A DNA stretch of 29,592 bases from Collinsella sp. UBA6357 (GCA_002437815.1 DJRP01000017.1:9178-38769), one strand, 5' to 3'; shown: positions 7,736-15,190, numbered from the stretch's first letter. A program made the numbers and translations. The notes: a model not told the origin generated them from the sequence alone.

Positions 7736-8005
7736 TCAGCGTGCCCGACGGAAGGGGACAAGGGCATATACGACCACGACATCGGCTGGTTCGTCGTATT
7801 CGTAGATCAGGTCGTAAGGCTTTACGATCGCCTTGAGTACTGTCGAGCCGAACATATCGACAACGGATTGCGGGATGTCGGTCGATCCGATTTTTGGGAA
7901 TGTTTCGATGGCGTCGAGCGCTTTCCGGATGTCGTTGAGCACCCTATCGGAATAGACGTACGACAAGTCTTTGACGAATCCGTTGGTGTAGATCATCCTA
8001 GCCAT
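7736..8005 (-). CDS. RelE/ParE family toxin
   Basis: The 89-residue basic protein has the RelE/ParE toxin layout: an N-terminal helix pair (FVKDLSYVYSDRVLNDIRKALDAIETFP), then a beta-sheet ending VVDMFGSTVLKAIVKPYDLIYEYDEPADVVVVYALVPFRRAR. The central 'vkPYDLIYEYD' strand and terminal arginines are characteristic. RelE members cut mRNA on the ribosome while ParE members poison gyrase; sequence alone does not tell which. The start at 8005 (MARMIYTNGF) overlaps the end of the antitoxin gene by 8 bp, giving the classic antitoxin-first, translationally coupled arrangement. An upstream Met at 8044 would lie deeper in the antitoxin gene. Family call is good, target unknown. Confidence 0.8.
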   Translation of the reverse strand: MARMIYTNGFVKDLSYVYSDRVLNDIRKALDAIETFPKIGSTDIPQSVVDMFGSTVLKAIVKPYDLIYEYDEPADVVVVYALVPFRRAR

Positions 8006-8288
8006 GGCTGGCTCGCAGTTCGTCGGCCTTTGCAAATGCGGCATCGGTGCCCTCGATCACGCGCCCCGCGGCGTAGTCATCGCGCCCGCGCTCGATGGCG
8101 GCCTTCATGCGCTCTTCGTACGCCGCCTGTTCTGCGGCCTGTTTGAGCTGGGACTCGAAGATTTCCTCCGAGCAGAATACGAATGCACCGTTTCCGTTCT
8201 CCGTGATATGGACGACATTTTTCAAAGCGGCATCTTTAACCTCGCGTTGACGGGTTTTAAGGGCTGCTGAAGAATATATTGGCGTCAT
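7998..8288 (-). CDS. Phd/YefM-like antitoxin
   Basis: This 96-residue protein precedes and overlaps the RelE/ParE-like toxin. The N-terminal part (IYSSAALKTRQREVKDAALKN, then VVHITENGNGAFVFCSEEIFE) matches the Phd/YefM fold, which dimerises and binds its own promoter. The C-terminal part is a charged helix (QAAYEERMKAAIERGRDDYAAGRV) that would wrap the toxin. GAGGTGG upstream of the ATG is a good ribosome site. The upstream DNA has a perfect 12-bp palindrome at 8321-8332 plus GGTAC/GGTATC repeats, fitting autoregulation. Antitoxin class is inferred from sequence style and context. Confidence 0.8.
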   Translation of the reverse strand: MTPIYSSAALKTRQREVKDAALKNVVHITENGNGAFVFCSEEIFESQLKQAAEQAAYEERMKAAIERGRDDYAAGRVIEGTDAAFAKADELRASHG

Positions 8289-8300
8289 TGGGTACCACCT

Positions 8301-8332
8301 CAGGTATCGAATCCGGTACTTAATACGTATTA
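8301..8332. promoter_or_regulatory. Probable operator of the toxin-antitoxin operon
   Basis: TAATACGTATTA (8321-8332) is a perfect 12-bp palindrome about 33 bp upstream of the antitoxin ATG. Between it and the gene the DNA repeats GGTATC (8303-8308) and GGTAC (8316-8320). This is the expected place for antitoxin binding. Confidence 0.45.
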
Positions 8333-8337
8333 TGCCA

Positions 8338-8372
8338 TGAAACGGGCGGACGCGTGAATGACGCGTCCGCCC
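8338..8372 (-). terminator. Hairpin terminator of the M18 peptidase gene
   Basis: GGGCGGACGCGT (8344-8355) and ACGCGTCCGCCC (8361-8372) form a perfect 12-bp stem with a 5-base loop. On the minus strand it is followed by GTTTCAT, a weak U-tract, 28 bp after the peptidase stop codon. Confidence 0.65.
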
Positions 8373-8399
8373 TCGTGGGTGCCTGGGATCGATGTGAGG

Positions 8400-9797
8400 C
8401 TATGCGCGCTCGATGAAGGCTTTGTAACCGCGGTAGGCCTCGTAGATGTCGGCCTTGTTGGCGACCTCCCACAGCGCGTGCATCGAGAGCACGGGCACGC
8501 CGGAGTCGATGACGTCCATGTCGAACTTGGCCATGATGTAGGCGATCGTGCCGCCACCGCCGGCGTTGACGCGGCCGAGCTCACAGGTCTGGAAGTCCAC
8601 GCCTGCTTCGTCCATGATATCGCGCACGAGCGCCACGTACTCGGCGTCGGCATCGTTGGAGCCGCTCTTGCCGCGGCTGCCCGTGTACTTGTTGAAGCAC
8701 AGGCCGCGACCCATGAAGGCGGCGTTCTTGGTCTCGAATTTGGCGGCATAGCCGGGGTCGAAGCCCGCCGAAACATCGGAGGAGAGCATACGGGAGCGGG
8801 CGAGCGCACGGCGCAGGGCCAGCGGGCTCTCCACGCCGGCGAGGGCCATGACCTCGGCCACGGTGTTCTCGAAGAAGCGGCTCGTCATACCGGTGGCACC
8901 TACCGAGCCGATCTCCTCCTTGTCGACGATGAGCGTGATCGACGTGCGCTCGACATGCTCGACTTCGAGCTGGGCGAGCAGTGACGGGTAGGCGCAGACG
9001 CGGTCGTCCTGGCCGTAGCCCAAAATCATGGAGCGGTCGAGGCCCATGTCGCGGGCGGGGCCGGCGGGCACGACCTCGATCTCGGCGGAGAGGAAGTCCT
9101 CCTCGTCGACGCCGTACTGCTCCTTTAGGATATCGAGGAAGAGCTGCTTGACGGGCTCCTTGGGCGCATCCTTGTCGTCCTCGTCGAACTTCACGGGGCG
9201 GCCGCCCACGATCACGTCGAGGACCTCGGCGTCGACGGCGTCCTTGGCGGTCTTGGCCATCTGCTCGCCCGAGAGATGGATAAGCAGGTCCGAGATCGTG
9301 AAGACGGGGTCGCCCGGCTTGTCGCCGATGTTCACATCGACGACGGTGCCGTCCTTTTTGGCGATGACGCCCACGAGGGCCAAGGGCGATGCCACCCAGT
9401 GGTAGGACTTGACGCCGCCGTAATAGTGCGTGTCAAGATAGGCCATATCGCCGGCCTCGAAGGCAGGATTTTGCTTGAGGTCGAGGCGCGGCGAGTCACA
9501 GTGCGCGCCCAGGATGTTGAAGCCCTGCTCGAGCGGGGCCGTGCCCAGGTTCACGAGCATGAGGGTCTTGCCGTGGTTGACGGCAAAGACCTTGTCGCCC
9601 GCCTTGAGGGAGCGGTCCTCGGCGATGGCGCGCTCGAGATCGACGTAGCCGGCAGCCTTGGCCATCTCGATGCCGGTCTTAACGCACAGGCGCTCGGTCT
9701 TGTTCTCGGTGATGAACTTCTTGTAGCCCTCGCAGAGGTTCTCGAGCTCGTCGAGCTGTTCGGGCGTGTACTTCTTCCATGCGCAGGGTCGCTCCAT
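8400..9797 (-). CDS. M18 family metallo-aminopeptidase
   Basis: The 465-residue product matches peptidase family M18 (aspartyl aminopeptidase/aminopeptidase I), cytosolic di-zinc exopeptidases forming large tetrahedral complexes. Metal- and active-site motifs are visible: AHCDSPRLDLK (His about residue 99, Asp about 101), DKEEIGSVGATG near residues 290-300 with the catalytic and ligand Glu pair, and a late SMHALWE with the final His ligand near residue 439. VNAGGGGTIA is also typical. The ATG at 9797 has AAAGGAG immediately upstream (CTCCTTT on the plus strand). The reading frame continues upstream, but that stretch is antisense to polA and is not part of the protein. It is divergently transcribed from polA, with about 135 bp between starts, and is followed by a hairpin terminator. 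Confidence 0.92.
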   Translation of the reverse strand: MERPCAWKKYTPEQLDELENLCEGYKKFITENKTERLCVKTGIEMAKAAGYVDLERAIAEDRSLKAGDKVFAVNHGKTLMLVNLGTAPLEQGFNILGAHCDSPRLDLKQNPAFEAGDMAYLDTHYYGGVKSYHWVASPLALVGVIAKKDGTVVDVNIGDKPGDPVFTISDLLIHLSGEQMAKTAKDAVDAEVLDVIVGGRPVKFDEDDKDAPKEPVKQLFLDILKEQYGVDEEDFLSAEIEVVPAGPARDMGLDRSMILGYGQDDRVCAYPSLLAQLEVEHVERTSITLIVDKEEIGSVGATGMTSRFFENTVAEVMALAGVESPLALRRALARSRMLSSDVSAGFDPGYAAKFETKNAAFMGRGLCFNKYTGSRGKSGSNDADAEYVALVRDIMDEAGVDFQTCELGRVNAGGGGTIAYIMAKFDMDVIDSGVPVLSMHALWEVANKADIYEAYRGYKAFIERA

Positions 9798-9933
9798 GGA
9801 TGCTCCTTTCGGATCGGTTGACACAGTCGGTGTACCGCGAGCAATCGTAGCACGCTTGGGACCCGCCCGATTCGCGGGCGAGCGTGTACACTGGTATGAG
9901 CGAAATCCGAGCCCGAGCGTCGAGGAGATATAT

Positions 9934-12690
9934 ATGTCAGACAAGCGCCGCACCTTCGCCGTCATCGACGGCAACTCGCTCATGCACCGCGCCTTCCATG
10001 CCGTGCCACCCACCATGAACGCTCCGGACGGCCGCCCCACCAACGCGATCTTCGGCTTTCTCAACATGTTCCTCAAGATGATCGACGCCTTCGACCCCGA
10101 CGGTGTCGTGGTGGCCTTCGATAAGGGCAAGCCGCGTGTACGTATGGAGATGCTACCGCAGTACAAGGCGCAGCGCCCGCCCATGGACCCCGATCTGCAC
10201 GCGCAGTTTCCCATGATCAAGGAGCTGCTCCAGGCCATCCATGTGCCTATCGTCCAGGCCGAGGGATGGGAAGGCGACGATATCCTGGGTACCCTGGCGC
10301 GCATGGGCGAGGAGGCGGGTTGCGACATGTTGCTTGTCACCGGCGATCGCGACATGTACCAGCTCGTGACCGAGCATGTGAACGTCGTCTCCACCCGCAA
10401 GGGCCTCTCGGATGTGGCCATCATGACGCCCGAGTCCGTCGACGACCTCTATCACGGCATCACGCCCGCCCTCGTGCCCGACTTCTACGGGCTCAAGGGC
10501 GATAGCTCCGACAACATCCCGGGCGTGCCGGGCATCGGCCCCAAAAAGGCGAGCGCACTTATCACGCAGTACGGCAACCTCGACGAGGTCATCGCGCACG
10601 CCGATGAGGTCAAGGGAAAGATGGGGGAGAATCTGCGCGCGCATATCGACGACGCGCTGCTCTCGCGCAAGGTGGCGACGATCCGCAAGGATGCGCCCGT
10701 GGAACTTGATTTTGCCGCCACGAGTTTTCCGTCGTTTACGGCCGGTGACGTGGCCGCGGCACTTGGCGGCGTGGGAATCACCGCCATGCAGAATCGATTC
10801 TTGGCCCTTATCGGGGACGAGGGGGCTACGGCACCGACCGTGACGACGTTTAAGATGCCTGCGGTGACGACGGTCGCGCCGGCCGATATCACGGCGCTCG
10901 AGGCGGCGCTCGCCGAGATCGCACGCGCGCTCGAGGCGGGGGAGTGGGTCGCCGCTATAGTCGATGACGATAAAGAGGCGGGTGCACTCTTCGGCCTCAC
11001 GCATACGCTGTGGCTGGCGAGCACCAAGGGCGTCTGGGAGCTCGAGGAGGCAGACGGTGCGGCGGCACCCGATGTCGATGCTCCCGGGTTCAATCTGACC
11101 CATGGCCTTATCGCGGGCGTGCTCGGTCGCCTGCTCGTCGAGGGTCGCGTGGCGAGCCCCGATATCAAGGCGCTACTTCACGAGCTGTCGCCGATCGACT
11201 CGTCTGTGCCAGAGCTTATGGATCCGCTTGCGGCCGATTCGACCCGTATCTTCGATACGGTGGTCGCGGCCTATCTGCTCGACTCCGACCAGTCCGAGTT
11301 CTCGGATGCCTATATCGCCGAGCGCTATCTGGGCGTGTCCCTGCCCGCGGCACAGGGTGAGGACGGCGCCGGCGACGCTGCTTGCGCCGTGGCGGCCCGC
11401 ACGGTCGCGGTGGCGCTTGCCTGCGTGGATCCGCTCCGCGAGGCCATGGTGCGCGAGAACGCCGCCAACGTGTTCGACGGCATCGAAATGCCGCTGGTGC
11501 GCGTGCTCGCCAAGATGGAGCGGGCGGGCATGCTCGTCGACCCCGAGCGTCTGCATAGTCTCTCCGAGAGCCTGGCCGGCGAGATCGCGGCGGTCGAGTC
11601 CAAGATCCGCAAGCTCGCGGGCGACGAGGCCTTCAACATCGGCAGCCCCATGCAGCTTTCGCACGTGCTGTTCGATGTGATGGGACTTCCCACCAAGGGG
11701 CTCAAGAAGACCAAGCGCGGCTACTATTCCACCAACGCCAAGGTGCTCAACGATCTTGCACGCGACCACGAGATCGTGAGGCTGATTCTCGATTGGCGCG
11801 AGAAGTCCAAGATCAAGTCGACCTATCTCGACACCTTGGGTCCCTTGCGCCGCGACGATGGGCGCGTGCACACCACCTACAACCAGACGATCACGGCGAC
11901 GGGCCGTCTCTCATCGAGCGATCCCAACCTGCAGAACATTCCCACGCGCTCGGAGCTCGGCCGTACGGTCAAGACGGCGTTCAGCGCCGGGGAGGGCTCG
12001 CTATTCCTGGCGGTCGACTACTCGCAGATCGAGCTCAGGCTGCTCGCGCACCTCTCGGGCGATGAGCATCTGGTGCGCGCCTTTAACGAGGGCGAGGACT
12101 TTCATGCCGAGACGGCCGCGCGTGTCTTTGGCGTGCCGGTCGAGGAAGTCACCCCGCAGCTGCGCAGTCGCGCCAAGGCGGTCAACTTTGGCATCGTGTA
12201 CGGTCAGCAGGCGTACGGCCTGTCGCAGTCGCTCCATATTCCGATGGCCGAGGCGCGCGAGATGATCGATCGCTACTACGAGGCCTATCCGGGCGTTCGC
12301 ACGTTCCTCGATGCCGTGGTGGCACGTGCCAAGCAAACGGGCTATGCCGAGACCATGTTCGGGCGCCGCCGGCACATTCCGGAGCTCAAGAGCAAGAACC
12401 TCCAGCTGCGCGGTTTTGGCGAGCGCACGGCCATGAATCATCCCATGCAGGGCACGGCGGCCGATATCATCAAGATCGCCATGACGCGCGTATCCGAGCG
12501 CCTGGAGACCGAGGGGTTTGCCGCGCATATGATCCTGCAGGTGCACGACGAACTCGACTTCGAGTGTCCCGAGGGCGAGGTCGAGCGCCTGACGGCGATG
12601 GTGCGCGACGTGATGGAACACGTTGTCGACCTGCGCGTCCCGCTCATTGCCGAGGCGAGCACGGGTGTCACCTGGGCGGATGCAAAGTAG
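9934..12690 (+). CDS. polA: DNA polymerase I
   Basis: The 918-residue protein is a full-length family A polymerase for Okazaki-fragment processing and repair. Residues 1 to about 300 form the 5'-3' exonuclease/flap domain (VVVAFDKGKPRVR, GWEGDDILGTLA, VTGDRDMYQLV, LKGDSSDNIPGVPGIGPKKA). The middle domain (about 320-560) lacks the DxE active-site motif of proofreading exonucleases, so 3'-5' editing is probably absent. The polymerase domain has motif A DYSQIELRLLAHLSGD (Asp about 695), motif B RSRAKAVNFGIVYG and motif C QVHDELDFE (His about 871). The start at 9934 has GAGGAG at 9922-9927; reading further upstream would overlap the divergent M18 gene. A strong terminator follows at 12700. Confidence 0.97.
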   Translation: MSDKRRTFAVIDGNSLMHRAFHAVPPTMNAPDGRPTNAIFGFLNMFLKMIDAFDPDGVVVAFDKGKPRVRMEMLPQYKAQRPPMDPDLHAQFPMIKELLQAIHVPIVQAEGWEGDDILGTLARMGEEAGCDMLLVTGDRDMYQLVTEHVNVVSTRKGLSDVAIMTPESVDDLYHGITPALVPDFYGLKGDSSDNIPGVPGIGPKKASALITQYGNLDEVIAHADEVKGKMGENLRAHIDDALLSRKVATIRKDAPVELDFAATSFPSFTAGDVAAALGGVGITAMQNRFLALIGDEGATAPTVTTFKMPAVTTVAPADITALEAALAEIARALEAGEWVAAIVDDDKEAGALFGLTHTLWLASTKGVWELEEADGAAAPDVDAPGFNLTHGLIAGVLGRLLVEGRVASPDIKALLHELSPIDSSVPELMDPLAADSTRIFDTVVAAYLLDSDQSEFSDAYIAERYLGVSLPAAQGEDGAGDAACAVAARTVAVALACVDPLREAMVRENAANVFDGIEMPLVRVLAKMERAGMLVDPERLHSLSESLAGEIAAVESKIRKLAGDEAFNIGSPMQLSHVLFDVMGLPTKGLKKTKRGYYSTNAKVLNDLARDHEIVRLILDWREKSKIKSTYLDTLGPLRRDDGRVHTTYNQTITATGRLSSSDPNLQNIPTRSELGRTVKTAFSAGEGSLFLAVDYSQIELRLLAHLSGDEHLVRAFNEGEDFHAETAARVFGVPVEEVTPQLRSRAKAVNFGIVYGQQAYGLSQSLHIPMAEAREMIDRYYEAYPGVRTFLDAVVARAKQTGYAETMFGRRRHIPELKSKNLQLRGFGERTAMNHPMQGTAADIIKIAMTRVSERLETEGFAAHMILQVHDELDFECPEGEVERLTAMVRDVMEHVVDLRVPLIAEASTGVTWADAK

Positions 12691-12699
12691 AGTTTGACG

Positions 12700-12730
12700 G
12701 GCCCGAGCAATACGCTCGGGCCTATTTGTT
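12700..12730 (+). terminator. Rho-independent terminator of polA
   Basis: GGCCCGAGC (12700-12708) pairs perfectly with GCTCGGGCC (12714-12722) around the loop AATAC, followed by TATTTGTTT. It lies 10 bp after the polA stop codon. Confidence 0.88.
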
Positions 12731-12802
12731 TATGAGTCTTATGGGTTTTATCAATCTTATGAGTCTTATGAATCTTATGGGATTTATGAAACTTATGAAA
12801 AT
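12731..12802. repeat. Degenerate 9-bp tandem repeat, eight units
   Basis: Eight consecutive 9-mers begin with TAT: TATGAGTCT, TATGGGTTT, TATCAATCT, TATGAGTCT, TATGAATCT, TATGGGATT, TATGAAACT and TATGAAAAT. The array is AT-rich against a GC-rich background. One frame would read as repeated Leu-Met-X and the other strand as repeated His-Lys-X, but neither has a start context, so it is treated as non-coding. It begins at the polA terminator's U-tract and ends about 30 bp before the ATPase remnant. Confidence 0.8.
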
Positions 12803-12830
12803 AGAATCGATTTGACAATAGGGCTGGCTT

Positions 12831-13601
12831 GTGGTCAATGCCGCCGGTTCCGATAATCTTGTCGAGTCTCTTTGCAGAAAACTCAAGCGGGCCTCCCTTT
12901 TCAATGAGGTCCAAGATGCTCCGATGGATGCAATTCGGACCATTGCATCGGCCGTGCAGTTTATGATTCGCGATGAGCAAAATATCGCCCTCGTCTTCGC
13001 GGGAATTACGAGTGGTGTTCTCGATATTTTAAACGGGAAATCGCTGACGTTCCTGCGTCGTGCCAAGCCCGAGGAACTCGATGCCATTCCACTTGACGAA
13101 GTACGCTATTCACTGCTTCAGACGATTGAGGAGTCGGGGCTCTCGATTGACGATGATGCGCTCGATGCCGCAACTGGGGCAACGCGGGGATATGCTTACC
13201 TGATTCAGCTGGTGGGATACCACGTGTGGCGTGCGGCTTGGCTGAGAGGCCGCGATGGAGAAGGGCCGATCACGATAACGCTTGCTGATGCCCACAAGGG
13301 GATCGAGTCTGCTCTCGAAGAATTTAAGATGGCGGTGCTCGAGACCGCTATTTCCGACCTGCCTCAGAGGGCAATTGATTTTATCCTTGCCATGAGCGAT
13401 ATGCCGGATGTCGCATCCGTGGCAGAAATCGCCAAGGTATTGGGCAAGTCATCAGGTTATTTGAGCCCATATCGTCGCATGTTGATATCGCGCCGGGTAA
13501 TCGAGCCAACGGCGCCGGGCTTCGTGACCTTCTCGATTCCCTTTATGAAGGAATTCCTACAAAAGAGCCGAGAAGAGATATTGGCAAGATACGGCGAATA
13601 G
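12831..13601 (+). pseudogene. Truncated AAA-type ATP-binding protein (C-terminal remnant)
   Basis: The open frame gives 256 residues from a GTG at 12831; an in-frame stop lies just upstream and no ribosome site is visible. It looks like the C-terminal two-thirds of an AAA/archaeal-ATPase-like protein. IALVFAGITSGVLDILNGKSLTFLRRA resembles the AGLP-type strand after Walker B, YAYLIQLVGYHVW resembles the lid helix, and the last 100 residues (AIDFILAMSD...SSGYLSPYRRMLISRRVIEP) resemble a winged helix. The P-loop is missing altogether. The expected Walker B strand is reduced to SLFNEVQDAP, which suggests an internal deletion as well. Codon use is more AT-rich than its neighbours. I call it a decayed gene, although translation of the fragment cannot be excluded. 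Confidence 0.6.
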
Positions 13602-13670
13602 CACCGACAAAAACCCAGCAAAGTATCTTGGCGCCAAGTACGCCATCTAGGCGGCAAGCAAGTAAACCTA

Positions 13671-13799
13671 GGGCCTGGCCGGGTGGCATGGGGCAACTTT
13701 TCGTAGATTCCGCACGCAAAGAAAGCCACTTAATGTGGCTTTCGTCTTGCGCAGGACTTGACCGAGCGAAAAGTTGCCCCATGCCACCCGGACAGGCCC
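13671..13799. repeat. 129-bp near-palindromic element
   Basis: A 33-bp arm at 13671-13703 (GGGCCTGGCC...) is repeated in inverted orientation at 13767-13799 with a single mismatch. Between them sits a smaller imperfect palindrome whose core GAAAGCCAC (13721-13729) and GTGGCTTTC (13735-13743) pair perfectly around TTAAT. The inner hairpin, flanked by T/A-rich bases, can act as a bidirectional terminator between the ATPase remnant and the convergent HAD gene. No target-site duplication is seen at the ends. Confidence 0.8.
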
Positions 13800-13810
13800 G
13801 ACGTGTTACG

Positions 13811-14638
13811 TTACCGAGCCGCCAGGATGGCGTCGATGAGCGCCAGTACGCCCCCGTCGTTGTTGCTCGGAACCATATATTTGGCGTGCGCCTGCATATG
13901 CTCCTCGGCGTTCGCCACGATAAAGCCATGACCGACGCGCTCGAGCATGGGGATATCGTTATAGGTGTCGCCCACGGCGGCGGCATCCTCGATCGAGATA
14001 CCGAGGTTCTCGCACAGGTGCGCCACGCCCGATCCCTTGTCGACCCCGAGGTTCATGAAGTCGATCCACTCACGACCTGCGTTTGTCGCATAGAGGACAT
14101 CGTTGAACTCCGGTGCGTAGACATCGCGGAACAGCGGCTCGGCATCATAGTTGGGAAAGAACAGCGAGATCTTGTTGGCCTCGGCATGCACAGAGTCAAA
14201 TGAATCGACATAGTTGATGTTGGGGTAATAGACACGGCAGTCGGCGTCGTAGGGGCGGTCGCGCTCGAGCATATAGGCATCGTTATAGGTGCAGAGCACC
14301 ACGGCGCACTCATTGCGCCTGACGGCGAAATCGAGCACGCGGTGGTAGAGGGACTCGTCTATGTTGCTCTTGTAGATGAGTTCTCCCTTGTAGATCAGGC
14401 TACCGCCGTTATCGGGGCAGAAGGCCATCTCGTCGCGTCCGGTGGGAAACATCTCCTCCAGGCGGGGCGCCGGACGTCCGCTTGCGGGGCAGAAGACGAT
14501 GCCGGCCGCGTCAAGTGCGGCCAGGCGCTCGTCAAGGCCTTGCGGCAGCACGCGGTCGTCGGTCAAAAGGGTCTTATCCATATCGACGGCGATGAGCTTG
14601 ATATCGCCCAGACGGGTGTCTTCCGTATAGTTCTGCAT
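13811..14638 (-). CDS. Cof-type HAD-IIB family phosphatase
   Basis: The 275-residue protein has the Cof/HAD-IIB pattern. Motif I is VDMDKTLL (Asp19 nucleophile, Asp21), followed by FCPASGRPAPRLEEM with the motif II Ser. A large alpha/beta C2 cap precedes the lysine-bearing NLGVDKGSGVAHL and motif IV VGDTYNDIPML. Such enzymes dephosphorylate sugar phosphates or cofactors such as pyridoxal phosphate and FMN; the substrate is not predictable. GGAGG lies just upstream of the ATG, supporting the start. It is transcribed alone, convergent with the ATPase remnant and divergent from the argG leader. Confidence 0.9.
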   Translation of the reverse strand: MQNYTEDTRLGDIKLIAVDMDKTLLTDDRVLPQGLDERLAALDAAGIVFCPASGRPAPRLEEMFPTGRDEMAFCPDNGGSLIYKGELIYKSNIDESLYHRVLDFAVRRNECAVVLCTYNDAYMLERDRPYDADCRVYYPNINYVDSFDSVHAEANKISLFFPNYDAEPLFRDVYAPEFNDVLYATNAGREWIDFMNLGVDKGSGVAHLCENLGISIEDAAAVGDTYNDIPMLERVGHGFIVANAEEHMQAHAKYMVPSNNDGGVLALIDAILAAR

Positions 14639-14765
14639 GCAGCCTCCGTGTCAGAGCGTTCGGTTCGATATTTCCAAAAGGTTAACCCGCTTGGGTAACT
14701 CTTTTGGGTAACAGCAGGTATTTTGCACCCTACAGGCTGTTCCTCATCAAAGTTGTGAAAAAAGA

Positions 14766-14779
14766 TGCAGAAAAATGAA
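14766..14779. promoter_or_regulatory. Possible ArgR site upstream of argG
   Basis: TGCAG-AAAA-ATGAA matches eight of ten arm positions of TGCAT-N4-ATGCA, the spacing and sequence type of actinobacterial ARG boxes, and lies eight bases before the putative -35. The match is partial. Confidence 0.3.
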
Positions 14780-14787
14780 TTTGAGGG

Positions 14788-14815
14788 TTGCGCAGGTTTT
14801 GCTTTAGCGTACTAT
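14788..14815 (+). promoter_or_regulatory. Putative argG leader promoter
   Basis: TTGCGC (14788-14793) and TACTAT (14810-14815) are spaced by 16 bp and lie about 100 bp upstream of the leader-peptide ATG. Both hexamers are fair matches to the sigma-70 consensus. Confidence 0.45.
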
Positions 14816-14912
14816 AGCTACCAACGTGAACGGGCAAGAGAAACAACCGCTTGGCGGACAAAGGTAACCGTTCACCGGATTTAAGTTGCACGATGCGCGA
14901 AAGGAGAAGGCG

Positions 14913-14987
14913 ATGCAGATCGTAACCATCATTACCAATGCAGACAAAGCCATCCGACGCCAGCGTGCTATCTCCCGACGACGATAA
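14913..14987 (+). CDS. Putative arginine-rich leader peptide of argG
   Basis: This 24-codon ORF has a strong ribosome site, AAAGGAGAAGG, ending two to three bases before the ATG. The peptide begins MQIVTIITNADKA and ends IRRQRAISRRR. Six of its last ten codons are Arg (CGA, CGC, CGT, CGA, CGA, CGA), with three consecutive CGA codons immediately before TAA. It lies in the leader of argG, which encodes the penultimate step of arginine biosynthesis, and is followed directly by mutually exclusive hairpins and a U-tract. This is the architecture of an amino-acid attenuator in which ribosome speed over the Arg codons sets the fold of the downstream RNA. The peptide itself probably has no other function. 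The ORF is directly visible; the regulatory role is inferred. Confidence 0.68.
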   Translation: MQIVTIITNADKAIRRQRAISRRR

Positions 14988-15061
14988 CGCTCGTCTCGAA
15001 TCGATGAAGCCGCTCGCTTCATCACGGTCATTTCGAGGTTCGTCGGGTTCACCGTCTTTTT
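14974..15061 (+). promoter_or_regulatory. Putative transcription attenuator of argG
   Basis: The terminator form pairs ACGGT (15024-15028) with ACCGT (15051-15055) around an inner small hairpin, followed by CTTTTT. A competing form pairs CTCGAA (14995-15000) with TTCGAG (15032-15037), enclosing a perfect 8-bp hairpin GATGAAGC/GCTTCATC (15003-15010, 15016-15023); it cannot coexist with the terminator. In addition CCCGACGA (14974-14981), inside the leader's Arg codons, is exactly complementary to TCGTCGGG (15040-15047) within the terminator. The terminator stem is short, so strength is uncertain. Confidence 0.5.
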
Positions 15062-15190
15062 GCATGGCTTGAGTGCATGCTTAGGGATGTTCTTGTGATT
15101 ACAACCTGATATATGCAGCAATGCAGCCTTGTTATGACTTGCATCTGACCATTGTTCTCAATTAGCTATCAAGGGCGAAAGGAAACAACC

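Larger units (their letters stand above)
14639..15190 (+). promoter_or_regulatory. argG leader region
   Basis: These 552 bp between the HAD phosphatase and argG contain no long gene. From left to right they hold two TTGGGTAAC direct repeats (14691-14699, 14704-14712), an ArgR-like site (14766-14779), a promoter (14788-14815), the Arg-rich leader peptide (14913-14987), the attenuator structures (14974-15061), and a further 130 bp of untranslated sequence in which I see nothing definite apart from the argG ribosome site. Confidence 0.6.

Noticed and set aside
8400..10424. A 674-residue reading of the M18 peptidase with a long N-terminal extension
   Set aside because: The extension is antisense to polA; the family N-terminus and a strong ribosome site place the start at 9797.
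12564..12815. ORF encoding a Leu-Met-rich repeat (MSLMGFINLMSLM...) after polA
   Set aside because: It overlaps the polA end and the 9-bp repeat in another frame, lacks a start context, and the repeat explains the composition.
13627..13638. Palindrome CTTGGCGCCAAG
   Set aside because: Short GC-rich palindrome after a pseudogene; with no flanking promoter it is not distinguishable from chance.
14893..14925. A 10-codon overlapping ORF in another frame with six Arg codons (MRERRRRCRS)
   Set aside because: Its Arg codons AGG, AGA, AGG and CGA arise from the purine-rich ribosome site of the leader ORF at 14913, and it has no ribosome site of its own.
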